DNA of 6,873 nucleotides from positions 1-6,873 of the forward strand of contig DASQNQ010000155.1 in NCBI GenBank assembly GCA_035644895.1. The letters are read 5' to 3'. Shown here piece by piece: positions 1 to 6,384 of the stretch (within the stretch, counting starts at the first letter, position 1; each line of letters starts with the position of its first letter). Both the position numbers and the translations under genes were made by a program. The notes below the pieces were generated by a model. It saw nothing but the letters and a program-made list of their open reading frames with translations. It made no database searches and was not told where the DNA came from. Source of the DNA: Falsiroseomonas sp035644895 (lineage in GTDB: Bacteria > Pseudomonadota > Alphaproteobacteria > Acetobacterales > Acetobacteraceae).

Positions 1-1
1 C

Positions 2-3000
2 AACCAGGACACGCTCTACATCAAGGCCGCGGTGAACGCTGCCAAGGCCGCGAAGCGCAAGAGCAACAGTGACATCCCGATCTTCGTGCAGGTGACGGTG
101 GAGACGACCGGCACGCTGCTGGTCGGCCCCGACATCGCCGCCGCCGCCGCGGTGGTGCATTCGCTGGATGTGCCGCTGATCGGGCTGAACTGCGCCTCCG
201 GCCCGCAGGAGATGGCCGAGCACGTCCGCTGGCTCAGCCAGAACTGGCCCGGCCTGATCAGCGTCCAGCCCAATGCCGGCCTGCCCGAGCTGGTCGACGG
301 CAGGACCCACTACCCCCTGCAGCCGGATGAGATGGCGAGCTGGATGGAGCGCTTCGTCCGTGAGGACGGGGTGAACCTGATCGGCGGCTGCTGCGGCACC
401 TCGACGCCCCACATCGCGGCGATGGACGCCATGTTGCGCCGCCTGGGCGAGCCGCGCCCCGCGCCCGCCAAGCGCCTCTTCCACTGTGTGCCGAGCGTGG
501 CGAGCCTGTATTCCGCCGTCTCGCTGCGGCAGGAGAACAGCTACTTCTCCATCGGGGAGCGCTGCAACGCCAACGGCTCCAAGGCGTGGCGGGAACGCCA
601 GGCCGCGCATGACTGGGACGGGTGCCTGGCCATCGCGCGCGACCAGGTGGCGGAAGGGTCGAACTCGCTCGACGTCTGCACCGCCTTCGTCGGGCGCGAC
701 GAGATGGCGGAGATGAACGAGATCATCCGGCGCTTCACCAGCAGCGTGAACAGCCCGCTCGTGATCGACAGCACCGAGACGCCGGTGATCGAGGCCGCGC
801 TGAAGCTGCATGGCGGCAAGCCCATCATCAACTCGATCAACTTCGAGGACGGCGAGGGCGCCGCGGAAGACCGCCTGAAGCTAGCCAAGAAGTTTGGGGC
901 GGCCGTCATCGCGCTGACCATCGACGAGGTCGGCATGGCCAAGACCGCCGAGGACAAGCTGCGCATCGCGGCGCGGCTGGTGGACTTCGCCTGCAACCGG
1001 CACGGGCTGCCCCAGTCCGACCTGATGATCGACCCGCTGACCTTCACCGTCGCGACGGGCAACGAGGACGACCGGAAGCTCGGCCAATGGACGCTGGAGG
1101 GCATCCGCATGATCCGGGATGCCTTCCCGGACATCCAGATCATTCTCGGCCTGTCGAACATCTCCTTCGGCCTGAACCCGGCGGCGCGGCACGTGCTGAA
1201 CAGCGTGTTCCTGGACCACGCCGTTCGCGCGGGCATGACGGGCGCCATCGTGCATGTCAGCAAGATCAAGCCGCTGCACCAGATCCCGCCGGAGGAGGTG
1301 CAGGTCGCCGAGGACCTGATCTTCGACCGCAGGCGCGAGGGCTACGATCCGCTGCAGCGGATGCTGGAGATGTTCGCCGGTCGCAAGGCCGCCGACACGG
1401 GCGCCAAGAAGCGCGCGGAGACGGTGGAGGGGCGCCTCAAGGACCGGATCGTGGACGGCGACCGCAAGGGGCTGGAGGACGAGCTCGCGGACGCGCTTGC
1501 CAAGGGCATCGCGCCGCTCTCGATCATCAACGACATCCTGCTCGACGGCATGAAGGTGGTGGGCGAGCTGTTCGGCGCGGGCAAGATGCAGCTGCCCTTC
1601 GTGCTGCAAAGTGCGGAGACGATGAAGGCCGCCGTCGCCTACCTGGAGCCGCACATGGAGCGGATCGAGGGTCAGGAGAAGGGCACCATCGTGCTGGCGA
1701 CCGTGAAGGGCGACGTGCACGACATCGGCAAGAACCTGGTCGACATCATCCTGACCAACAACGGCTACCGCGTCGTCAACCTCGGCATCAAGGTCCCGCT
1801 GGCCGACATGGTGGCGGCGGTCAAGGAGCACCGCGCGCACGCCATCGGCATGTCCGGGCTGCTGGTGAAGTCCACCGTCGTGATGCGCGAGAACCTGGAG
1901 GAGATGACGCGTCAGGGCGTGGAGGTGCCGGTGCTGCTCGGCGGGGCCGCGCTGACGCGCAACTATGTCGAGGACGACTGCGTCCGCGCCTATGCCTGCG
2001 GGCGGGTCGCCTACGCGCGCGACGCGTTCGACGGGCTGCACCTGATGGACCGCGTCATGGGCAACGGCTTCGACGACTACCTGGCTGCGGTCCAGGCCAA
2101 GCGCAGCGGCAAGTCGCGCAACGAGAAGCGCACCCTCGGCACCGCCGACCCGCGCGGCTTCGCGCCGGTGGACGTGAACTACGCGCAGGAGCGCCGCCGC
2201 CGCGTGACGGCGGATGAGCCTGTGCCCACGGCGCCCTTCTGGGGCGCGCGCGTGATCGAGGCGGCGCCGAAGGCCGTGGTGCCCTTCATCAACGAGCGCA
2301 GCCTGTACCAATTCCAGTGGGGCTTCCGGAAGGCGGGCCGGAGCCTGGAGGACTTCATCGGCTGGGCGAAGCAGGAGCTGCGTCCGGTGCTGAAGCGCAT
2401 GCTCGCGCTGGCGGAGGAGCAGCAGGTCCTGCGTCCCCAGGCCATCTACGGCTACTGGAAGTGCGCCGGCCAGGGCAACGACCTCGTGCTGTTCGAGCAG
2501 GACGGCATCACGGAGGCCTGCCGCTTCACCCTGCCGCGCCAGCCGAAGCAGGACGGCGACTGCATCGCCGACTTCGTCCGCGACATCGAGGACGGGCCGG
2601 AACGGCGCGACGTCATCGGCCTGCAGGTGGTGACCGTCGGCCAGAAGGCGTCCGACATGGCGCGTGAGTGGTTCGAGGACAACCGCTACCAGGACTACCT
2701 CTACCTGCACGGCCTGTCCGTGGAGATGGCCGAGGCGATGGCGGAGTACGTGCACAAGCGCATCCGCGCGGAGCTCGGCTACGCCGACCAGGACGACCGC
2801 GACATGGAGAAGATGCTCTCCCAGGGCTACCGCGGTGGCCGCTACTCCTTCGGCTACCCGGCCTGCCCGCGGCTGGAGGACCAGGAGCCGCTGCTGCGCC
2901 TGCTCGGGGCGGAGCGGATCGGCGTCTCGATCTCCGACGAGTGGCAGCTCCACCCGGAGCAATCCACCAGCGCGATCGTCCTGCACCATCCGCGGGCCAA

Positions 3001-3016
3001 GTATTTCTCGGTCTGA
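2..3016 (+). CDS. metH: Methionine synthase, cobalamin-dependent (5' end cut by window edge)
   Basis: MetH transfers a methyl group from 5-methyltetrahydrofolate via enzyme-bound cobalamin to homocysteine, giving methionine in the cytoplasm. The frame is already open at base 2 and reads as family sequence upstream of the GTG at 32, so the true start lies outside the window. About 1004 residues are present, against roughly 1200 in the family. In residues counted from that GTG, the order is as follows. The C-terminal part of the homocysteine domain carries the zinc cysteines C54 (LNC) and C120/C121 (GGCCGT). The pterin-binding domain starts near 170 (IGERCNANGS) and runs to about 425. The cobalamin cap covers about 467-555. 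The B12-binding domain carries DVHDIGKN with cobalt-ligand H563. The AdoMet reactivation domain covers about 735-994, with RGGRYSFGYPACP at 934-946. The NANGS pterin motif and short linker resemble the actinobacterial/cyanobacterial style of MetH more than E. coli MetH. It is the first visible gene of a probable four-gene operon. Confidence 0.98.
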   Translation, partial: NQDTLYIKAAVNAAKAAKRKSNSDIPIFVQVTVETTGTLLVGPDIAAAAAVVHSLDVPLIGLNCASGPQEMAEHVRWLSQNWPGLISVQPNAGLPELVDGRTHYPLQPDEMASWMERFVREDGVNLIGGCCGTSTPHIAAMDAMLRRLGEPRPAPAKRLFHCVPSVASLYSAVSLRQENSYFSIGERCNANGSKAWRERQAAHDWDGCLAIARDQVAEGSNSLDVCTAFVGRDEMAEMNEIIRRFTSSVNSPLVIDSTETPVIEAALKLHGGKPIINSINFEDGEGAAEDRLKLAKKFGAAVIALTIDEVGMAKTAEDKLRIAARLVDFACNRHGLPQSDLMIDPLTFTVATGNEDDRKLGQWTLEGIRMIRDAFPDIQIILGLSNISFGLNPAARHVLNSVFLDHAVRAGMTGAIVHVSKIKPLHQIPPEEVQVAEDLIFDRRREGYDPLQRMLEMFAGRKAADTGAKKRAETVEGRLKDRIVDGDRKGLEDELADALAKGIAPLSIINDILLDGMKVVGELFGAGKMQLPFVLQSAETMKAAVAYLEPHMERIEGQEKGTIVLATVKGDVHDIGKNLVDIILTNNGYRVVNLGIKVPLADMVAAVKEHRAHAIGMSGLLVKSTVVMRENLEEMTRQGVEVPVLLGGAALTRNYVEDDCVRAYACGRVAYARDAFDGLHLMDRVMGNGFDDYLAAVQAKRSGKSRNEKRTLGTADPRGFAPVDVNYAQERRRRVTADEPVPTAPFWGARVIEAAPKAVVPFINERSLYQFQWGFRKAGRSLEDFIGWAKQELRPVLKRMLALAEEQQVLRPQAIYGYWKCAGQGNDLVLFEQDGITEACRFTLPRQPKQDGDCIADFVRDIEDGPERRDVIGLQVVTVGQKASDMAREWFEDNRYQDYLYLHGLSVEMAEAMAEYVHKRIRAELGYADQDDRDMEKMLSQGYRGGRYSFGYPACPRLEDQEPLLRLLGAERIGVSISDEWQLHPEQSTSAIVLHHPRAKYFSV

Positions 3017-3051
3017 CGGCGGCTGGTAGAACCCCGGCGTCCGGGTCCGGC

Positions 3052-3055
3052 GAGG
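3052..3055 (+). promoter_or_regulatory. Ribosome binding site for the CDF gene
   Basis: GAGG lies 8 nt before the ATG at 3064, inside the 47-nt metH-CDF gap. It supports that ATG over in-frame codons further upstream that would run back into metH. Confidence 0.55.
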
Positions 3056-3063
3056 TCGGGGAA

Positions 3064-3951
3064 ATGAGAGGTGTCGAGGGCACCGCGGCCGCAAGCGTCG
3101 CGGTCGCGGTGCTCGTGCTGTGCCTGAAGGCGGCGGCCTGGTGGGTGACGGGCTCCGTCGCGCTCTACTCCGATGCGCTGGAGAGCGTGGTGAACGTCGC
3201 GGCCGCCATGGCCGCGCTGGCCGCCGTGCGCTTCGCGGCGCTGCCGCCGGACGCGAACCATCCCTACGGCCACACCAAGGCCGAGTACTTCTCCGCGGTG
3301 CTGGAGGGCGCGCTGATCGTGGCGGCCGCCATCCTGATCCTGCAGGAGGCCTGGGAGGCGCTGCGCGAGCCCCGCGCGCCGGAGGATGCGCCGCTCGGCC
3401 TGCTGGTCGCCGGCATCGCCACTGCGATCAACGCCGCCTGGTCCGCCGTGCTGTTCCGCCGCGGGCGGCGGCTGCGCTCCCCGGCGCTGCTGGCCGATGC
3501 GCGGCACCTGCTGGCGGATGTGGTCACCTCCGCCGGCGTGCTGGTCGGCGTCGCGGCGGTGGCGCTCACGGGCATCCTGTGGCTCGACCCGGCGCTGGCC
3601 GCGCTGACGGCGGGCAACATCGTCCTCTCCGGCTGGCGGTTGATGCGTGACAGCGTAGGCGGGCTGATGGACGAGGCGGTGCCGGCCGACCTCCTCGCGC
3701 GCATCCGCGCCCTGGTGTCGGAACATGCAAGCGGCGCCATCGAGGCGCACGACCTGCGCACCCGCCATGCCGGGCGGGTCACCTTCGTCGAGTTCCACCT
3801 GGTGGTGCCCGGCGACATGACGGTGAACGAGGCGCACGCCATCTGCGACCGGGTCGAGGCGGCGCTGAAGGAGGAACTCGGCGCGGCCACCATCACCATC
3901 CATGTGGAGCCGGAGGGCAAGGCGAAGCACCAGGGCGTGGTGGTGCTGTGA
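3064..3951 (+). CDS. Cation diffusion facilitator (CDF) family metal transporter
   Basis: This 295-residue inner-membrane protein is the size of E. coli YiiP/FieF. It should export divalent metal by proton antiport as a homodimer. Residues align with YiiP at a constant offset of about five. The site B ligands are D63, H66 and H70 (DANHPYGH). The TM5 half of transport site A is H148 and D152 (HLLAD). The C-terminal cytoplasmic metal-sensing domain keeps H229, H245, H258 and H280, with E282 where YiiP has an aspartate. The TM2 half of site A is E40/N44 (ESVVN) rather than the usual D/H-xxx-D, so the metal (Zn, Fe, Mn, Co or Ni) cannot be assigned. Hydrophobic segments lie near 10-30, 36-55, 78-97, 110-131, 152-172 and 174-190. 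The ATG at 3064 has a GAGG and begins at the point where CDF homology begins. It follows metH by 47 nt, and its stop overlaps the next start, which points to co-transcription. Confidence 0.95.
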   Translation: MRGVEGTAAASVAVAVLVLCLKAAAWWVTGSVALYSDALESVVNVAAAMAALAAVRFAALPPDANHPYGHTKAEYFSAVLEGALIVAAAILILQEAWEALREPRAPEDAPLGLLVAGIATAINAAWSAVLFRRGRRLRSPALLADARHLLADVVTSAGVLVGVAAVALTGILWLDPALAALTAGNIVLSGWRLMRDSVGGLMDEAVPADLLARIRALVSEHASGAIEAHDLRTRHAGRVTFVEFHLVVPGDMTVNEAHAICDRVEAALKEELGAATITIHVEPEGKAKHQGVVVL

Positions 3952-4709
3952 CGGCACGGGCCTGGCGAGCCGGGGCGGTCTGCGCCTCGGCCGCGCTGCA
4001 TGCCCTGGCTGCCCTTGCCTTCCTCGCCGCCCCGGTCACGCCACCCGTCGCGCCGGAGGGCGAGGCGGTCGCACTCGTCTGGGGTGACAATGCCGAGGGG
4101 GCGGCCGGCGAAGCGCCTGCGGAAGCCGCACCGCCGGCCGAGCCTGCGCCCCCGGCCGAAGCCGAAGCCGCGGCCGCCGAGCCCGCCCCACCCGTGGAGG
4201 AGCCCACCCCGCCGGCGGAGGCGGCGCCCATCGCGGAGGCGCACCCGGACCCCGGGCCCGCCCCGTTCGAGGCGGCGTTGCCCCCGCCGCCGCCCCCGGC
4301 CCCGCCACGCCCGCCGGCCCGCGCCGCGGCGCGGCCAGAGGGTGCCCGCGGCGTCCCGCCCGCGGCTCCGGCACCCGCCGAGGGCGTCGGCGGCGCCGGT
4401 GTCGCGTCGGGCGCCGTGGCGCCGCCGCGCCCGCTCGCCGCCGGGCAGAACCCGCCCCCAACCTACCCGGCAATGAGCCGGCGCAACAGGGAGCAGGGGC
4501 GGGTGACGCTGCGGGTTTCTGTGGATGCCGAGGGCCGGGTGCTCGGCATCGAGGTGGTCGAGACCTCCGGCCACATCGCCCTCGACGAGGCGGCGCGTCG
4601 GGCGGTGCGGGACTGGCGCTTCCAGCCCGCCATGCAGGATGGTCGCCCGGTGGTGGCAAGCGCACGGGTCGGCATCACATTCAGGCTCGAGGGGGACCGG
4701 CCATGGTGA
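3948..4709 (+). CDS. TonB-family energy transducer
   Basis: This 253-residue protein would span the periplasm and pass proton-motive energy from an ExbB/ExbD motor to TonB-dependent outer-membrane receptors for iron chelates, B12 or similar ligands. A single N-terminal anchor (about residues 8-29) carries S14-xxx-H18, the S-xxx-H pattern seen in the TonB transmembrane helix. A Pro/Ala/Glu-rich periplasmic spacer follows (31-110), then a proline run at 112-117 and a more basic Pro/Ala stretch. The TonB C-terminal domain occupies about 170-247. Its landmarks are the YP at 173-174, a GRVTLRVSVDAEGRV core, LDEAARRAV and DWRFQPA. The start is GTG in a GTGA overlap with the CDF stop, which suggests translational coupling; no strong Shine-Dalgarno sequence is seen. 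Neither exbB nor exbD lies in the window, so the motor partner must be encoded elsewhere. The specific receptor served is unknown. Confidence 0.9.
   Translation: MTARAWRAGAVCASAALHALAALAFLAAPVTPPVAPEGEAVALVWGDNAEGAAGEAPAEAAPPAEPAPPAEAEAAAAEPAPPVEEPTPPAEAAPIAEAHPDPGPAPFEAALPPPPPPAPPRPPARAAARPEGARGVPPAAPAPAEGVGGAGVASGAVAPPRPLAAGQNPPPTYPAMSRRNREQGRVTLRVSVDAEGRVLGIEVVETSGHIALDEAARRAVRDWRFQPAMQDGRPVVASARVGITFRLEGDRPW
4119..4220 (+). repeat. Low-complexity PPAE-type repeat region in the tonB spacer
   Basis: Residues 58-91 of the TonB protein contain three copies of PPAE (62-65, 68-71, 88-91) and a PPVE variant (81-84), separated by Ala/Glu/Pro. This is the acidic proline-rich spacer expected of TonB proteins. 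Its DNA is GC-rich and imperfectly repetitive, so the length may vary between strains. Confidence 0.6.
4689..4696 (+). promoter_or_regulatory. Ribosome binding site for the adenosyltransferase gene
   Basis: GAGGGGGA lies 6 nt before the ATG at 4703, inside the last codons of tonB. It is the clearest Shine-Dalgarno sequence in the operon and fixes the start inside the upstream gene. Confidence 0.75.
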
Positions 4710-5263
4710 AGCTTGACGTGATCACGACCCGGGGCGGCGACGCGGGGGAGACGTCGCTCGGCGACGGGACGCGCGTGCGCAAGGACGCCGCGCGGGTGGA
4801 GGCCTACGGCACGGTGGACGAGGCGAACGCCGCGATCGGCCTGGTCCGCCTGCACACGGCGGACGACCCGGAGGCCGATGCGATGCTGGCGCGCATCCAG
4901 AACGACCTGTTCGACCTCGGTGCCGACCTCTGCGTGCCGGGGCAGGGGGCGGACCGGCTGCGCGTGGCCGACGCGCAGTGCCTGCGGCTGGAGGCGGAGG
5001 TTGCGGCGATGAACGCCCGCATCCCGCCGCTGCGCTCCTTCGTGCTCCCCGGCGGCTCGCCCGGCGCGGCGCATGCGCACATGGCGCGGACGGTGGTGCG
5101 GCGGGCGGAGCGGCTGGTGGTTGCCCTCGCGGCGCTGGAGGCGGTGAACCCGGCCGTGATCCGCTACCTCAACCGCCTGTCGGACCACCTCTTCGTCCTG
5201 TCGCGCCGCCTCAACGGCAACGGCGCGCGGGACGTGACCTGGCAGCCTGGCGCCACCCGTTAG
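4703..5263 (+). CDS. PduO-type cob(I)alamin (corrinoid) adenosyltransferase
   Basis: The enzyme transfers the 5'-deoxyadenosyl group of ATP to cob(I)alamin or a cob(I)yrinic acid derivative, making adenosylcobalamin. It acts in the cytoplasm and usually as a trimer. The 186-residue length is that of a stand-alone PduO/MMAB-type domain. Visible motifs are the N-terminal ATP-binding TRGGDAGETSLGDG (9-22), YGTVDE (35-40), NDLFDLGADL (67-76) and FVLPGG (113-118). The arginine helix with R129, R133 and E136 (RTVVRRAER) matches the conserved R-xxx-R-xx-E of human MMAB. The C-terminal helix RYLNRLSDHLFVLSRR spans 154-169. It overlaps the tonB end by 7 nt and is the last gene of the operon. Its presence in the same operon as metH suggests a cobalamin supply role, although MetH itself uses methylcobalamin. 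It is distinct from the CobA/BtuR-type adenosyltransferase, whose P-loop is absent here. Confidence 0.95.
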   Translation: MVKLDVITTRGGDAGETSLGDGTRVRKDAARVEAYGTVDEANAAIGLVRLHTADDPEADAMLARIQNDLFDLGADLCVPGQGADRLRVADAQCLRLEAEVAAMNARIPPLRSFVLPGGSPGAAHAHMARTVVRRAERLVVALAALEAVNPAVIRYLNRLSDHLFVLSRRLNGNGARDVTWQPGATR

Positions 5264-5799
5264 GTGATCGGCCCTGCGGCATGCTTCGCGTAGGCGGGGC
5301 GGGCCAGCAGCCTCTCGTACCAGGCGCGCAGCGCCGGCATCTCGCCGCGCGCATGCGGCAGGTTGAACCAGCGGTGGACGTAGATGCCGAGCGCGATGTC
5401 GGCGATGGTGAAGCGCTGGCCCGCGATCCAGGGCCGGCCCGCAAGCCGCGCCTCGAGCATTGCCCAGAGACGCTCCGCCTCGTCCCGGGCCTTGTGCGTC
5501 GCGGGCCAATCCCGCTCGGCCTCCGGCGTGCGGCAGTAGGTGAAGAGCAGCACCGTTGCGGGCCGGTTCAGCGCGCCGAGCTGCCAGTCCATCCAGCGAT
5601 CGCAGTCGGCGGCCTCGCGCAGGTCGGCGGGATAGAGGCCGCCATCCGGCGCATGCCGCCGCGCCAGGTAGTCCGGCTCCCGCGTCCTGCCGAAGGCGCC
5701 GCCGGCATCGATCCGCTCGAAGGGCAGGCCCAGCTCCTCGGCCAGCACGAGCAGCTTCATGACGTTGGAGGAGTTCGCGCGGCCCCAGATGCGCAGCAT
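5260..5799 (-). CDS. Glutathione S-transferase-like protein with internal N-domain deletion
   Basis: This 179-residue protein is about 30 residues shorter than typical cytosolic GSTs. The N-terminus begins the thioredoxin fold (MLRIWGRANSSNVMK), with S10/S11 at the usual catalytic Ser position. Around residues 42-47 the sequence PDYLARRHAP jumps directly from the post-strand-2 helix to the linker before the alpha-helical domain. The family segment expected between these, with NPNG, the cis-Pro strand (VP) and the glutathione-contacting E-S pair, is missing. The C-terminal helical domain (about 55-179) looks complete, including DRWMDW and the N-capping box T131-IA-D134 (FTIADIALG). The ATG at 5799 has AGGAAA upstream; upstream in-frame sequence is not protein-like. 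The stop (TAA) overlaps that of the convergent adenosyltransferase gene. The reading frame is intact, so it may be expressed, but normal GSH binding is doubtful; a decaying gene is possible. Confidence 0.88.
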   Translation of the reverse strand: MLRIWGRANSSNVMKLLVLAEELGLPFERIDAGGAFGRTREPDYLARRHAPDGGLYPADLREAADCDRWMDWQLGALNRPATVLLFTYCRTPEAERDWPATHKARDEAERLWAMLEARLAGRPWIAGQRFTIADIALGIYVHRWFNLPHARGEMPALRAWYERLLARPAYAKHAAGPIT

Positions 5800-5895
5800 G
5801 ACGTTTCCTTTCCCGGGCGGATCGGCCGCACGGTAAGGCGCGCACAGGGACCGGTCCAGTTGCCGCGGGCGGCGGTGCGCGCGATGTAGGCGCGC
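5800..5895. promoter_or_regulatory. Divergent intergenic region between the GST-like gene and dsbB
   Basis: These 96 bases are the only spacer where promoters for both divergent genes are expected. No convincing -35/-10 pair is recognisable on either strand. The visible elements are the GST ribosome binding site on the left and a perfect inverted repeat on the right. Confidence 0.4.
5804..5809 (-). promoter_or_regulatory. Ribosome binding site for the GST-like gene
   Basis: On the minus strand AGGAAA lies 4 nt before the ATG at 5799, with the AGGA core 6 nt away. It supports the short start over in-frame codons upstream, up to 6132, which would run through dsbB. Confidence 0.6.
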
Positions 5896-5896
5896 A
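5876..5896 (+). repeat. Perfect inverted repeat overlapping the dsbB start
   Basis: TGCGCGC (5876-5882) and GCGCGCA (5890-5896) are perfect reverse complements around a 7-base spacer GATGTAG. The right arm ends on the A of the dsbB ATG, and the weak SD-like TAGG (5887-5890) lies in the loop and the first base of the right arm. It could be an mRNA hairpin or a dyad operator. In DNA this GC-rich, chance occurrence is also plausible. Confidence 0.5.
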
Positions 5897-6381
5897 TGGG
5901 TCCAATCCTGCTTCTCGCCGCGCTCGCGGCCGCCGCGCCGCTGCTCGCCATGGGATCGGAGACCTGGCCGGGGCTGGCGCCCTGCGCGCTGTGCCTCTGG
6001 CAGCGCTGGCCCTACTGGGTTGCGGCGGGGATTGCCCTGCTTGCGCTCCTTCTGCCGCCGCGGATGCGGCGCGTTGCGCTTTACGGGGCGGCGGCGGCGG
6101 TGCTCGTCTCGGGCGGGGTCGGCGTGTTGCATGTGGGGGTGGAGCAGGGCTGGTGGCCCTCGCCACTGCCGGGCTGCCTGGCGCCATCGGCAGGGGGCGG
6201 CGCCTCCGTCGAGGACCTGCTGCGCAGCCTCGCCCCGGCGCCGAGCAAGCCCTGCGACGAGCCCGCCTACCTGATCCCCGGCCTGCCGGTGTCGATGGCC
6301 GCGATGAACATCCTCTACGCGCTCGGGCTCGCCGGCCTGGCCGCCTGGATGGCGGGGCGGACGCGGCGGGGCGCCCCCTGA
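5896..6381 (+). CDS. dsbB: Disulfide bond formation protein B (DsbB family)
   Basis: This inner-membrane enzyme should reoxidise a periplasmic DsbA-type thiol oxidase and pass the electrons to ubiquinone. The 161-residue sequence has four hydrophobic segments (about 3-19, 41-54, 60-79, 133-153). The first periplasmic loop carries the CxxC pair C30/C33 in PCALCLWQR. R37 is at the position of E. coli R48, which is involved in quinone interaction. The second periplasmic loop has C94 and C120, with the same 26-residue spacing as E. coli C104/C130, so both disulfide pairs are present. An in-frame TAG at 5887-5889 rules out any start further upstream, so the ATG at 5896 gives a very short N-terminus ahead of TM1. 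Only a weak TAGG precedes it, within an inverted repeat. No dsbA gene is adjacent in the window. It converges on the MFS gene with 3 nt between the stop codons. Confidence 0.94.
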   Translation: MGPILLLAALAAAAPLLAMGSETWPGLAPCALCLWQRWPYWVAAGIALLALLLPPRMRRVALYGAAAAVLVSGGVGVLHVGVEQGWWPSPLPGCLAPSAGGGASVEDLLRSLAPAPSKPCDEPAYLIPGLPVSMAAMNILYALGLAGLAAWMAGRTRRGAP

Positions 6382-6384
6382 CGG

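Noticed and set aside
32..34. GTG at 32 as the metH start
   Set aside because: The frame is open from base 2 and the codons before it (NQDTLYIKAA) continue the homocysteine-domain homology. The family also needs roughly 150-200 more N-terminal residues.
622..2217. Long plus-strand open frame (531 codons) inside metH in another frame
   Set aside because: Its translation is Arg/Gly/Ala-rich low-complexity sequence, a frame shadow of metH caused by high GC.
3032..3061. CCCCG…CGGGG pairing in the metH-CDF gap as a terminator
   Set aside because: Only 5 bp with a 20-nt loop and no T-tract; it overlaps the CDF ribosome-binding region.
881..3094. Very long minus-strand open frame (737 codons) antisense to metH
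   Set aside because: It is a mirror of metH produced by GC-rich third positions. Its translation is a monotonous His/Arg/Leu/Val/Ala mix without domains, while the plus strand is unambiguous MetH.
3264..4574. Minus-strand open frame opposite the CDF and tonB genes
   Set aside because: The composition is that of a GC shadow; both plus-strand proteins have clear family motifs.
5860..5888. TTGCCG…GATGTA as a sigma-70-type promoter for dsbB
   Set aside because: The -10 match is poor and would overlap the start region; not enough to call a promoter.
5757..5951. Small minus-strand open frame across the GST-dsbB spacer
   Set aside because: It overlaps both real genes in another frame, shows no domain and has no good ribosome binding site.
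5800..6132. Longer N-terminus for the GST-like protein (start at 6132)
   Set aside because: The extra residues are Arg/Pro/Gln-rich shadow sequence antisense to dsbB, and a ribosome binding site precedes the ATG at 5799.
4463..6187. Long minus-strand open frame spanning tonB, the adenosyltransferase, the GST region and dsbB
   Set aside because: It runs through four recognisable genes in the wrong frame and has an Arg/Ala/Pro-rich shadow composition.
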